A stretch of DNA of 64,000 bases from Chryseobacterium sp. G0201. GTDB lineage: Bacteria; Bacteroidota; Bacteroidia; Flavobacteriales; Weeksellaceae. A program made the position numbers and the translations under genes. Within the stretch, counting starts at the first letter, position 1, and each line of letters begins with the position of its first letter. Positions 37,681 to 45,389 of this stretch are shown piece after piece. The notes beneath the pieces were generated by a model. It was not told the origin of the DNA and did no database searches. It worked only from the letters and a program-made list of their open reading frames with translations. The stretch is from assembly GCF_003815655.1 (NCBI RefSeq), contig NZ_CP033917.1, forward strand, positions 868,001 to 932,000, given 5' to 3'.

Positions 37681-38766
37681 TTAATTATTCAAAGAGCGGT
37701 AAATCAATAATTGATTATTGGTGATTACTTCTTCACCCTCAGACAAACCTTCGGAAATATAGGTAACGTCGCCGACCTGTTTTAAAACTTTGACTTCTTT
37801 CACTTTTAAATCTGTTCTGGATTTATAGATCACCACAAAACTTCTGTTGTCATCAAAAATTACCGCTTTGGATGGAACCGTAAGCGCCATATTATTTTCT
37901 GAACTTGAAATTTTTATTGTTGCTTTACTTTCGGGGATCAATAATCCGTTGGCATTGTCCAAAACAACTCTTGCCTGCATGGTATTGGTCTGAGGATCTA
38001 TAATCTTGAATATTTTATCAATTTTTCCGTCAAAAACTTTATCGGGATAAGATAATGTAGAAACCTGTGCCGACATACCAAGGTTAATTTTATCAATATC
38101 AGATTCATTAACGTTCATAATCGCCCAAACATTAGTTGTATTAGCAACATCGAAAATATTTTCGCTTCTGTCGCTTCTCAACTGCATATCGTTATTGATA
38201 TTTTTCTGAACAATATATCCGCTAATTGGTGCTGTTACACTGTAAATATTTCCTTTTTTAACATTATAAACTGTACTTACAGCGCTTGATCTCTGCATTT
38301 GGTCCTGTGCCTTTTGAAGCTGGCTTTTTGCTTCAAGAACTTCTCTTTCGGTCGTCAGTTTTCCTTCATACATTTCTTTTGCAACGCGAAGATTATTTTG
38401 AGCAACAACCAAATCAGTCTTTGCATCGCTGACATCTTTTTGTACGTCCGCCAATTCTGTACTTCTGATCGTTGCCAACACCTGCCCTTTTCTCACATAA
38501 TCTCCCAGTTCAACGTTTACGCTCATGACATTTCCGCCTACCAAAGGGTAAACGTCGATGTAACTGTTTTTGTCAGCAGATATTTTTCCGTAAAAACTGT
38601 AGTTATCTTCTATGTATTTTTTCTCAACTTTTGCTAAAGAAATAGATTTCAGCATCGTGTTGCTCAGTTCAAATCCTTTTTTGGCCTGTGGTGCTTTTTC
38701 TTCCTCTTTTTTAGAACAAGATAACAGTGATAAGGCCACAAATACAGCAATTATATATTTTTTCAT
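37681..38766 (-). CDS. RND efflux periplasmic adaptor (membrane fusion protein)
   Basis: 361 aa lipoprotein (MKKYIIAVFVALSLLSC, Cys17). Domain order is that of HlyD/CusB adaptors: barrel-sandwich start (SYIDVYPLVGGNVMSVNVELGDYVRKGQVLATI), coiled-coil hairpin (about 110-165), lipoyl return (GNIYSVTAPISGYIVQKNI), beta-barrel and C-terminal domain (SEGEEVITNNQLLIYRSL). It bridges the inner-membrane pump and the outer-membrane channel. It starts 2 bp after the TolC-like gene stop, so the two are coupled. No extra metal-binding His/Met tail is present. Confidence 0.94.
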   Translation of the reverse strand: MKKYIIAVFVALSLLSCSKKEEEKAPQAKKGFELSNTMLKSISLAKVEKKYIEDNYSFYGKISADKNSYIDVYPLVGGNVMSVNVELGDYVRKGQVLATIRSTELADVQKDVSDAKTDLVVAQNNLRVAKEMYEGKLTTEREVLEAKSQLQKAQDQMQRSSAVSTVYNVKKGNIYSVTAPISGYIVQKNINNDMQLRSDRSENIFDVANTTNVWAIMNVNESDIDKINLGMSAQVSTLSYPDKVFDGKIDKIFKIIDPQTNTMQARVVLDNANGLLIPESKATIKISSSENNMALTVPSKAVIFDDNRSFVVIYKSRTDLKVKEVKVLKQVGDVTYISEGLSEGEEVITNNQLLIYRSLNN

Positions 38767-38768
38767 TT

Positions 38769-40025
38769 TTAATAGAAGATTTTCGTTTGTACTAATTGAT
38801 TCAATTGTTCTGCGGATTGTATGATCTCGTTTTTCATATCGTAGATCTGAAGTGCGGTCTGTCTGTAGCTTTCCATGAAGTCTGTGAATTCTATGAGACT
38901 AACATTTCCATTTCGGAAGTTTTTCAGCATTCCGTTGTAGACAAGCTCAAGATTATTAAGGTCGGCTGTTTTGATCTCTGCTAATTGGTCATATTGACCT
39001 TTCCATGTTTTATAGGCGGACTGAACTTTAGTTTCAAGATTTAATTTCTGATACTCTGCATTTTTCTGATTTTGCTTGATCGCATAATTTGCTTTCTCAA
39101 TGTTTCCCTGATTGCTTTTCCATAAAGGCAAAGGAATTCCAACCATCAAATTGACTTCATTTCTAAAAGTTCCACTGTTTTGATCCCATTGCGCTCCGAC
39201 ATTTAAGTCGGGTACATTTAAGGATTTCTGCCATTGAGAGTAAAGTTTGCTATTATCGATCAATTTTAAATTATATAGGTAATCCGCATTGTTTTCTACA
39301 GCTTTTCTCTTTAATTCTGCTTCATCTCCGAACGGTTGGGCAACTAGAACTTCTTTAGCTTCAGATTCTGAAAGCTGGGGTTCGATATCTTCAGTAACTC
39401 CGGTTAAAACTTTTAAGTTTTGTTCAAACTCAAGAATATTTTTATTGATTCCTATTTTATCATTATTTAACTGAATAACGATGCTTTGTAGTCTCACCTC
39501 GTCTTTTAGCGATACATTTCCTTTTGCCGACTGCACTTTGTAAGCACTCAGCAAATCATTCATATATCCCAATTGTTTATTTGTATTTTCAAGTTTTAGC
39601 TGTTCGTAATAAAGATTATAATAGTTTGTACGAAGCTGCATTTTCAACTCGACTAATAATTGAGAAAACTGAAGTTGGGTAAGCTCTTTATTAGATTTTG
39701 CAAAAGCAATTTCGTTTTTCTTTTTACCGCCCATGTAGATCAACTGGGTTACTTCTGCGCCTTTCGCTTTGCTAACATTAAAAGCTCTTTTATCTTCAGG
39801 ATTGTAAGCATTGATGTATCCGCTTAGTTGTGGAAGTTCCCAGATCTTGGCCTGCAAAATATCCGCATCAGCCATGTTGATGTTGTATTGTTCGGCGAGC
39901 AGCTGAAGATTATTCGTCTGAAAAGCATTTTCGCAATCCAGAAGAGACATTTGCTGTTGCGCTGTCATCAGGGAAGAAATGACCACAAATAGTCCTGCAA
40001 TTTTGTTCATTCTCTCAGTTTTCAT
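38769..40025 (-). CDS. TolC-family outer-membrane efflux channel
   Basis: About 418 aa. The open frame starts at a GTG (40058), but the ATG at 40025 (MKTERMNKIAGLF) or 40010 (MNKIAGLFVVISSLMTAQ) gives the proper signal peptide; the second is equally likely. Long heptad-rich helices with two TolC-type halves are visible (LQFSQLLVELKMQLRTNYYNLYYEQLKLEN and KANYAIKQNQKNAEYQKLNLETKVQSAYKTW) plus 'VGIPLPLWKSNQGNIEKA'. It forms the outer-membrane exit duct of the metal efflux complex. First gene of the efflux unit. Confidence 0.92.
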   Translation of the reverse strand: MKTERMNKIAGLFVVISSLMTAQQQMSLLDCENAFQTNNLQLLAEQYNINMADADILQAKIWELPQLSGYINAYNPEDKRAFNVSKAKGAEVTQLIYMGGKKKNEIAFAKSNKELTQLQFSQLLVELKMQLRTNYYNLYYEQLKLENTNKQLGYMNDLLSAYKVQSAKGNVSLKDEVRLQSIVIQLNNDKIGINKNILEFEQNLKVLTGVTEDIEPQLSESEAKEVLVAQPFGDEAELKRKAVENNADYLYNLKLIDNSKLYSQWQKSLNVPDLNVGAQWDQNSGTFRNEVNLMVGIPLPLWKSNQGNIEKANYAIKQNQKNAEYQKLNLETKVQSAYKTWKGQYDQLAEIKTADLNNLELVYNGMLKNFRNGNVSLIEFTDFMESYRQTALQIYDMKNEIIQSAEQLNQLVQTKIFY

Positions 40026-40185
40026 GCCACAAAAATGCCCTTGCTCGATTAAAACCACCTTAAAGTAGCCTTAAAAAAAAATTAAATTTGTTTTTCAGGA
40101 AGTGATTTTTACAATAAATTATGAAAGATTTAATTGAAAATATTCTTTGTTTTTGAAAGATTAATGGCTTAAAAAAAGCAAAATC

Positions 40186-40234
40186 ATTTTACTCTTAATT
40201 AAACTTAACTCTTTAAATATTCTTAATGGTTTGA
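40186..40234 (+). repeat. inverted repeat element, copy downstream of the two-component genes
   Basis: Starts ATTTTACTCTTAATTAAAC and ends with TTCTTAATGG. About 42 of 49 positions match, by eye, the reverse complement of 42529-42577 on the other side of the sensor/regulator pair. The rest of the 40026-40361 gap is AT-rich, with a 'TCGCAAAG' remnant near 40254 and a 5-bp hairpin CGAAG/CTTCG near 40305. Confidence 0.65.
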
Positions 40235-40361
40235 GAAAGCTAGATTTTTTTTATCGCAAAGCCAGACAAAGAATTAAATGTCTTGAGGATAGTTTAAGAT
40301 AAACGAAGCCGCTTCGCTTATTTTTGAAATACAAAGATTGTGTAGTCTAATTAAATAAAAA

Positions 40362-41726
40362 CTACTTTTTAAAGATTACACTGAATTTATTTGTCTTTTC
40401 AGATGGTGCTGAGTAAAGAATTTCAGCGCCGTGATATTCAATAATTCTTTTTACGATACGAAGTCCAAGGCCGGAACCGGAAATATTTTGAGAATTATTT
40501 CCTCTCATAAAAGCTTCAAACAGCTTTGCGCGATCCTGCTCTTCAATAACATTTCCTGATGAAACAACATCAACCGTCAAATCCGAATTGGTTTCTGTTA
40601 TTAAAACATCAACTTCCATATTGTCGGAATAAACCGCAGCATTTTTAAACAAATTGATAAATACAATATCTAATAAAGACTGGATACCGGGAATGGTAAG
40701 AAGAGCATTTTCAGAAGTATTTTCAGAAATTAAAAAATCCATTTTAAGGTTGGGATAACTTTTTTCAACTGCCTCAAAAGATTCAAATATAACTTCATCA
40801 ATCCTTACTTCTTCATACAAAGTCTGAATGTTTTCTTTATCAAATTTAGTTAAAATCAACAATGAGTTCGTAAGATCCGACAGTTGGTAAACATCCTTCT
40901 GAATCTGTTTTAAAGAAGATAATGTTTCCGGAGTATGCTGTTCTAGTTTAATCAAATTTTCCAGCTGAAATGCCATTCTTGTAATCGGTGTTCTGATCTC
41001 ATGCGAAGCACTTGCCGTAAAATCTTTCTGAGACTGAAAAACATCATCCAATCTTGCGATCATCGTATTAAAAGACTTTGCGAGAATGCTTATTTCGTCA
41101 TTTGAAGGTTGAACGGGAATCTGTGTCGTTAATTTATGTGCCGTAACCTCCGAGATTTCTTTATTAAGATCTTCCAGCGGACGAAGAAACTGACCCATAA
41201 AGTAATAACTGAAAAATCCGATGAGTAACGTACTCATCACATAAGATGTTATCAACAGGTATTTCAGATATTCAAGCTTTGATTTTCCGTTGGTATCGAA
41301 AGCGCTTGTAAGAATATAATAGTTTTCACCATTGATACTTTTCAGCGCTGCGTATATTTCAGGCTGCGTTTTTTCGGTATAAATGTTTTTTTTTTGGTCT
41401 AATTCTTTCAGTAAAGCATTATCCCAACTGACATTTCGGTCTTTTATAGTACTGTAGATCAATTCTTTTTGACCATTGAAGATCAAAATTGTTTCATTTA
41501 AAAGAATATTATCCGAGTTTTCATTAAAAAAGACAGGTGCTTCCTCCTCAAAATCTTTAGACTTTGAAATAAAATGCGAAGTAAACTCTAATCTCTGTCT
41601 AAATCTTTCTTTGAATTCATCTCGTCTGAAATCATTAAAAGACATATAAATCACCACCATCACAATACCAAAAAGTAATGAGAAGGCAATGCTGAGATTG
41701 AGCGCTATCTTTCTTTTTAAAGACAT
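40362..41726 (-). CDS. sensor histidine kinase of the efflux two-component system
   Basis: 454 aa. Membrane helices at about 8-30 and 154-178 enclose a periplasmic sensor of about 120 residues without a known domain. A HAMP segment follows (about 180-232, LRPLEDLNKEISEVT). The HisKA box has the phospho-acceptor His242 in SHEIRTPI. The ATP-binding domain has N-box NLFKNA and G2 box GSGLGLRIV. It directly follows its response regulator with no gap. The position next to metal efflux genes suggests metal stress as the signal, as for CusS/CzcS; the periplasmic loop lacks an obvious Cys/His metal cluster. Confidence 0.94.
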   Translation of the reverse strand: MSLKRKIALNLSIAFSLLFGIVMVVIYMSFNDFRRDEFKERFRQRLEFTSHFISKSKDFEEEAPVFFNENSDNILLNETILIFNGQKELIYSTIKDRNVSWDNALLKELDQKKNIYTEKTQPEIYAALKSINGENYYILTSAFDTNGKSKLEYLKYLLITSYVMSTLLIGFFSYYFMGQFLRPLEDLNKEISEVTAHKLTTQIPVQPSNDEISILAKSFNTMIARLDDVFQSQKDFTASASHEIRTPITRMAFQLENLIKLEQHTPETLSSLKQIQKDVYQLSDLTNSLLILTKFDKENIQTLYEEVRIDEVIFESFEAVEKSYPNLKMDFLISENTSENALLTIPGIQSLLDIVFINLFKNAAVYSDNMEVDVLITETNSDLTVDVVSSGNVIEEQDRAKLFEAFMRGNNSQNISGSGLGLRIVKRIIEYHGAEILYSAPSEKTNKFSVIFKK

Positions 41727-42407
41727 TTACAGTGAACTTAGATAATATCCGAATCCGGAACGCGTATGAATTAATTTAATTTTAAAATCTTTATCAATTT
41801 TCTTTCTTAAAAAATTAATATAAACCTCAACTGTGTTTGTATTTGTATTGAAATTATGTTCCCAAACGTTTTCTGTAATCTGCTGTTTCGAAACTGTTCT
41901 TCCCTGCGCTTCTGCCAGGTAAGCCAACAATTGGAATTCTTTTAAAGTAAGAGCAATTTCATTTCCTGCGCGGAAAACTTTTTGTTCGGTTTTATTGATA
42001 ATTAAATCATCTATTCTGATAATATCCTGATCTAAGTTATCTAAAGGAGTTTTTCTTCTCAATAAAGAATTCATACGAAGAAGCAGCTCTTCAAACTGAA
42101 AAGGTTTTACCAAATAATCATCTGCAAGCCTTGTAAATGCATCTTTTTTATCTGAAAGATCTCCGTAAGCAGAAATGATGATGATCGGGGTATTTTTATC
42201 GAAAGAACGAATGGTCTGGCAAACATCCAGTCCGTTTATCTTCGGAACATTGATATCCAAAAGATACAGATTATATGTATTGTTTTTGATCTGACGAAGA
42301 AAAGTTTCTCCATCGTAAATTTTATCACACGTAAAATTGTTTGATTCTAAAAACTTACAAAGTTCTGCAGAGAGAATAAGGTCGTCTTCCAATAAAAGAA
42401 TATTCAT
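41727..42407 (-). CDS. OmpR-type response regulator of the efflux two-component system
   Basis: 226 aa from the ATG at 42407; the TTG one codon upstream is not needed. Receiver domain: acidic pair Asp8-Asp9, phospho-acceptor Asp51 (LLDINVP), Lys in DYLVKPF. C-terminal winged helix of the OmpR/PhoB type (LTLKEFQLLAYLAEAQGRTVSKQQI, NTVEVYINFLRKKID, IHTRSGFGYYL). It should activate the adjacent efflux genes when phosphorylated by the kinase, whose ATG follows its stop codon immediately. Confidence 0.95.
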   Translation of the reverse strand: MNILLLEDDLILSAELCKFLESNNFTCDKIYDGETFLRQIKNNTYNLYLLDINVPKINGLDVCQTIRSFDKNTPIIIISAYGDLSDKKDAFTRLADDYLVKPFQFEELLLRMNSLLRRKTPLDNLDQDIIRIDDLIINKTEQKVFRAGNEIALTLKEFQLLAYLAEAQGRTVSKQQITENVWEHNFNTNTNTVEVYINFLRKKIDKDFKIKLIHTRSGFGYYLSSL

Positions 42408-42528
42408 CAATATTTATTTTAAACGAATTTAACGAAAATTTTTATGATTGTGAAGGAATTGAAACAGGTGGAGGAATCTTTAATTAAATTTTAAGGTTAG
42501 AATTTGAATTAAAAACTTCAATATAATT

Positions 42529-42577
42529 TGAACCATTAAGAATAGTGAAGAAGTTAAGTCTAATTAAGAGTAAAATC
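42529..42577 (-). repeat. inverted repeat element, copy upstream of the two-component genes
   Basis: Reverse complement of the element at 40186-40234. Together they bracket the kinase/regulator pair about 2.4 kb apart in opposite orientation. The remaining sequence between 42408 and 42704 is AT-rich with no ORF I can support. Confidence 0.65.
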
Positions 42578-42704
42578 AAATTGATTGTTTTAAGTGGAAT
42601 TTAAAACTTAAACTGTGTGGAGATGCTTCCAGCATGTCAAAGTTTATGCTTTAATTGAAAATTATTTTCTCAAAATCATAATTCAATGCAGAAAAGTTTT
42701 GAGC

Positions 42705-42734
42705 AAAAAAAATCCCGAAGCGAATTCGGGATGT
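42705..42734 (-). terminator. terminator of the tRNA operon
   Basis: 8-bp stem ATCCCGAA/TTCGGGAT, 5-nt loop, T8 on the minus strand, 7 bp beyond the Thr(GGT) gene. Confidence 0.9.
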
Positions 42735-42740
42735 AACGAG

Positions 42741-42812
42741 AGCCAACTACGGGACTTGAACCCGTGACCTCTTCCTTACCAAGGAAGCACTCTACCGCTG
42801 AGCTAAGTCGGC
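42741..42812 (-). tRNA. tRNA-Thr (GGT)
   Basis: 72 nt. Acceptor GCCGACT/AGTTGGC, D-arm AGCTCAGCGGT, anticodon stem CTTCC/GGAAG with loop TTGGTAA (anticodon GGT), T-loop GGTTCAAGTCC. CCA not encoded. Last of the seven-tRNA operon; equivalent to E. coli thrT, which precedes tufB. Confidence 0.96.
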
Positions 42813-42856
42813 CTTAAACAAAAAAATCACGCTAAAGTATAGAGTGATTTTTTTTG

Positions 42857-42929
42857 AGCGAAAGACGAGGGTCGAACTCGCGACATTCAGCTTGGAAGGC
42901 TGACGCTCTACCAACTGAGCTACTTTCGC
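42857..42929 (-). tRNA. tRNA-Gly (TCC), copy 1
   Basis: 73 nt. Acceptor GCGAAAG/CTTTCGC, anticodon stem TCAGC/GCTGA with loop CTTCCAA (anticodon TCC), T-arm GAGTTCGACCC. Identical to copy 2 at 43286-43358. A promoter lies just upstream (42964-42994). Confidence 0.96.
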
Positions 42930-42963
42930 AATTTTGTTTCCAAAATTATTGGTTAACGTTTTG

Positions 42964-42994
42964 CAAATTTAGGAAAATCCTTTTTAATTTGCAA
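42964..42994 (-). promoter_or_regulatory. internal promoter before tRNA-Gly copy 1
   Basis: Minus strand: TTTG (TTG = 42992-42994), 20-nt spacer, TAAATTTG (42964-42971). It is retained in both copies of the duplicated tRNA unit with the same spacing. Confidence 0.65.
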
Positions 42995-43017
42995 ACTTTT
43001 TTTTTCAATATAAACTG

Positions 43018-43098
43018 TGGGAAGAGCAGGATTCGAACCTGCGAAGCCGAAGCAACTGAGTTACAGTCAGTCCCATTTAGCCACTCTGGAATCTTCCC
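43018..43098 (-). tRNA. tRNA-Tyr (GTA), copy 1
   Basis: 81 nt class II tRNA. Acceptor GGGAAGA/TCTTCCC, anticodon stem ACTGA/TCAGT with loop CTGTAAC (anticodon GTA), long variable arm TGCTTCGGCT, T-loop GGTTCGAATCC. Identical to 43449-43529. Confidence 0.96.
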
Positions 43099-43118
43099 GA
43101 ATGTTTATATTAAAACAG

Positions 43119-43192
43119 AGCCTCCAGAGGGACTCGAACCCACGACCTGCTGATTACAAATCAGCTGCTCTAGCCAACTGAGCTATGGAGGC
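43119..43192 (-). tRNA. tRNA-Thr (TGT), copy 1
   Basis: 74 nt. Acceptor GCCTCCA/TGGAGGC, anticodon stem GCTGA/TCAGC with loop TTTGTAA (anticodon TGT), T-loop GGTTCGAGTCC. Identical to 43548-43621. Confidence 0.96.
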
Positions 43193-43285
43193 AATTTTAA
43201 TATTGTGACTGAAAGCTTTTGAGAAAATTCTACTCTAAACTTTTCAGTAGTTAATAAAAATCATTCTTTTCAGTTTGACTTTTTG

Positions 43286-43358
43286 AGCGAAAGACGAGGG
43301 TCGAACTCGCGACATTCAGCTTGGAAGGCTGACGCTCTACCAACTGAGCTACTTTCGC
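43286..43358 (-). tRNA. tRNA-Gly (TCC), copy 2
   Basis: 73 nt, same sequence as copy 1 (42857-42929), preceded by its own promoter-like boxes at 43394-43424. Confidence 0.96.
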
Positions 43359-43393
43359 AATTTTGTTTCCAAAACTATTGGTTTAACGGTTTG

Positions 43394-43424
43394 CAAATCT
43401 AAGAAACTTTCTTTAAACCTGCAA
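43394..43424 (-). promoter_or_regulatory. internal promoter before tRNA-Gly copy 2
   Basis: Minus strand: TTG (43422-43424), 20-nt spacer, TAGATTTG (43394-43401). Counterpart of 42964-42994; the boxes are kept although the spacer between the two repeats has drifted. Confidence 0.65.
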
Positions 43425-43448
43425 GACTTTTTTTCTAAATATAAACTG

Positions 43449-43529
43449 TGGGAAGAGCAGGATTCGAACCTGCGAAGCCGAAGCAACTGAGTTACAGTCA
43501 GTCCCATTTAGCCACTCTGGAATCTTCCC
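43449..43529 (-). tRNA. tRNA-Tyr (GTA), copy 2
   Basis: 81 nt, same sequence as copy 1, with the class II long variable arm. Confidence 0.96.
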
Positions 43530-43547
43530 GAATGTTTATATTAAAAG

Positions 43548-43621
43548 AGCCTCCAGAGGGACTCGAACCCACGACCTGCTGATTACAAATCAGCTGCTCT
43601 AGCCAACTGAGCTATGGAGGC
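43548..43621 (-). tRNA. tRNA-Thr (TGT), copy 2
   Basis: 74 nt, same sequence as copy 1. First tRNA of the operon, about 45 nt after the main promoter. Confidence 0.96.
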
Positions 43622-43671
43622 ATTAAAAATCAAAAAGAATTCAAAAGAACGCTGTTCCCTTTTTGCGATTG

Positions 43672-43702
43672 CAAAGATAGAACGGTTTTTTTGAATTCTC
43701 AA
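43672..43702 (-). promoter_or_regulatory. main promoter of the tRNA operon
   Basis: Minus strand: TTTG (TTG = 43700-43702), 20-nt spacer, TATCTTTG (43672-43679). The boxes lie in the gap between hpf and the first tRNA. Confidence 0.75.
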
Positions 43703-43733
43703 ATTTTTTATTGACTTTTTTTATCTTTTTTTT

Positions 43734-44024
43734 CTATGCCAACTCTTTTTTCTTGATTAGTAGCTTTTTAGCAGTATCAACACAAAGGTCTAAACTTTCT
43801 TCAAAAGTTGCAGATGTCTTTTTTACGACGATATCGTCACCCGGAACTGCCAAGATAAGCTCGGTAGTTTTATTTATTTTATCCGCAGCATTCTCTACTT
43901 TTAAAAACACTTTACATTCATGAATTTTGTCGTAAAACGTTTCAAGTTTACTTACTTTTTTTTCAATGTGTGACTCTAGTGGTTCGTGTGGAGTTAAACC
44001 AATTGACTGTACTGTGATCTTCAT
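43734..44024 (-). CDS. hpf: short ribosome hibernation-promoting factor
   Basis: 96 aa, the short HPF/YfiA type without the dimerising C-terminal domain. Family features: ITVQSIGLTPHEPLESHIEKKVSKLETFYDK, then strands KVFLKVEN and TELILAVPGDDIVVKKT, ending in a basic helix (DTAKKLLIKKKEL). It binds in the 30S tRNA path and inactivates ribosomes in slow growth. The ATG overlaps the recombinase stop by 4 bp. It lies between rpsU/xerC and the tRNAs, a Bacteroidetes arrangement. Confidence 0.94.
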   Translation of the reverse strand: MKITVQSIGLTPHEPLESHIEKKVSKLETFYDKIHECKVFLKVENAADKINKTTELILAVPGDDIVVKKTSATFEESLDLCVDTAKKLLIKKKELA

Positions 44025-44908
44025 AATTCTTCTTTTTTAGACGCTCTTGGATGAGCCTGATTAAACACTTTTTTCAATTGTTCTATATTAGCATTCGTAT
44101 AGACTTGAGTACTTGCAAGACTGGAATGTCCTAATATTTTTTTTACTTTCGATATCTCTGCCCCATTGTCCAAAACGTGTGTAGCAAAGCTATGACGAAG
44201 GATGTGAGGACTTCTTTTTTCTTTTGTTGTTATAAGACTAAGGTACTTATTAACTACCACATAAACAAATTTTTCATTGAGTTTTTTGCCTTTCTTGTTG
44301 ACGAAAAAGTACGATTCGTATTCGCTCTGTGGTTTCCTTATTTCCAAATAACTTCTAAGCATATTGGCCAGATCTTCGGATATCGGGATATATCTTTCTT
44401 TATTTCCCTTTCCTATAATTTTGAGATCATTTCTGCCTAAATCTACATTCTCAAATATCAAGCCACAAAGTTCAGCTTTTCGAATTCCGGTTTGATATAA
44501 AACTTCCATGATGCATTTTTCAAGAATATCATGCATTTCCTCAAAAACACGATCATTAAGAACCTGCATTTCTTCTTTAGACATGGGAATTTGCTTATCT
44601 GCGTAAAATTTCAGGGAAGATATGCTTTCGGTAGGAGAAACCTTAATTTCGCCTATTTTTAAAAGGAAATGGTAAAAACTTCGGAGTGAAGAGAGTTTTC
44701 TATTGATACTTCTTTTAGCAATATTATTTTCGCTGAGCTCAACAATAAAATTTCTGATGACTTTTTTGTCTGCCTTGGAAATATCTTCGGAGGATTCTGT
44801 TTTGAGATAGAAATGAGAAAAATCCTCAAGATCTTTTTTATAACTTGTAATGGTGTGAGGAGAATATCTCTTCTCGAGCTGTAAATATTCTAAAAATTTA
44901 TTTAACAT
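44021..44908 (-). CDS. xerC: tyrosine recombinase, XerC type
   Basis: 295 aa from the ATG at 44908. A longer frame starts at a TTG (44944) within the -7 box and is rejected. N-terminal SAM-like domain (FLEYLQLEKRYSPHTITSY). The catalytic set is complete: Arg143 (TGIRKAEL), Lys170 (GKGNKERYIP), His235-x-x-Arg238 (SPHILRHSFATH), His261 (LGHSS), Tyr270 (QVYTN). It is expected to resolve chromosome dimers at dif. The fixed location in the rpsU-hpf-tRNA cluster argues for a housekeeping Xer protein and against a phage or transposon integrase. Confidence 0.93.
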   Translation of the reverse strand: MLNKFLEYLQLEKRYSPHTITSYKKDLEDFSHFYLKTESSEDISKADKKVIRNFIVELSENNIAKRSINRKLSSLRSFYHFLLKIGEIKVSPTESISSLKFYADKQIPMSKEEMQVLNDRVFEEMHDILEKCIMEVLYQTGIRKAELCGLIFENVDLGRNDLKIIGKGNKERYIPISEDLANMLRSYLEIRKPQSEYESYFFVNKKGKKLNEKFVYVVVNKYLSLITTKEKRSPHILRHSFATHVLDNGAEISKVKKILGHSSLASTQVYTNANIEQLKKVFNQAHPRASKKEEL

Positions 44909-44941
44909 TGATGAAGGGCGTAAACGGAAAAATTCACTCCT

Positions 44942-44949
44942 CAAATATA
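44942..44949 (-). promoter_or_regulatory. -7 box of the xerC-hpf genes
   Basis: Minus-strand TATATTTG, 34 bp upstream of the xerC ATG. No clear -33 TTG; read-through from rpsU may add to expression. Confidence 0.5.
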
Positions 44950-44992
44950 GTATTTAAGAAGTGAATTTAGTATGTGTTTAAGAAAAAAATTC

Positions 44993-45190
44993 TTAAGCCT
45001 GTTCTTCCTTGCTAAGTGCTCTTTGCTTATAAGCCGCTTTCAATTTAGACTGTCTTAAACTTACAGAAGGCTTGATAAACGCTTGTCTAGATCTCAATTG
45101 ACGAACTGTACCCGTTTTATCAAATTTTCTTTTATATTTCTTTAGTGCTCTATCGATGGATTCACCATCTTTTACAGGAATTATTAACAT
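44993..45190 (-). CDS. rpsU: 30S ribosomal protein S21
   Basis: 65 aa basic protein with the S21 signature: MLIIPVKDGESIDRALKKYKRKF, VRQLRSRQAFIKPSVSLRQ. S21 sits near the anti-Shine-Dalgarno end of 16S rRNA, and in Bacteroidetes it helps occlude that sequence. It has its own promoter (45214-45243). A small TTAAGAA/TTCTTAA repeat overlaps its stop codon without a following T-run, so transcription may continue into xerC. Confidence 0.97.
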   Translation of the reverse strand: MLIIPVKDGESIDRALKKYKRKFDKTGTVRQLRSRQAFIKPSVSLRQSKLKAAYKQRALSKEEQA

Positions 45191-45213
45191 ATTTTACATC
45201 TCATTTTGAGTTG

Positions 45214-45243
45214 CAAAAGTATACATTTTATATTAAGCCACAA
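45214..45243 (-). promoter_or_regulatory. rpsU promoter
   Basis: Minus strand: TTTTG (TTG = 45241-45243), 19-nt spacer, TACTTTTG (45214-45221). Full match; start about 18 nt before the ATG. Confidence 0.75.
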
Positions 45244-45367
45244 AATTTTATTTCAATTTATATTTAAAATTTATAAAAAATACGTCTATCACGATTTCTT
45301 ATAGTTTAAAAATTGAATTTTTCAAAAATGCCTACTTTAATATTAACCATATTTAAACAAAAAAAAT

Positions 45368-45375
45368 TATCTTTG
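45368..45375 (+). promoter_or_regulatory. -7 box of ssrA
   Basis: TATCTTTG, exact TAnnTTTG, 14 nt before the mature tmRNA 5' end. The short leader would be removed by RNase P. The -33 TTG is not evident. Confidence 0.6.
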
Positions 45376-45389
45376 CAATCTTATCTAAT

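Noticed and set aside
42854..43153. 99-residue plus-strand ORF with 'ERRGSNSRHSAWKADALPTELL' and 'EPPEGLEPTT'
   Set aside because: It is antisense to tRNA-Gly, tRNA-Tyr and part of tRNA-Thr; such peptides are a well-known artefact of translating tRNA genes.
44021..44908. Tyrosine recombinase as evidence of an integrated element
   Set aside because: No att repeats or phage/transposon genes nearby; the rpsU-xerC-hpf-tRNA order is a housekeeping arrangement, although tRNA genes lie close by.
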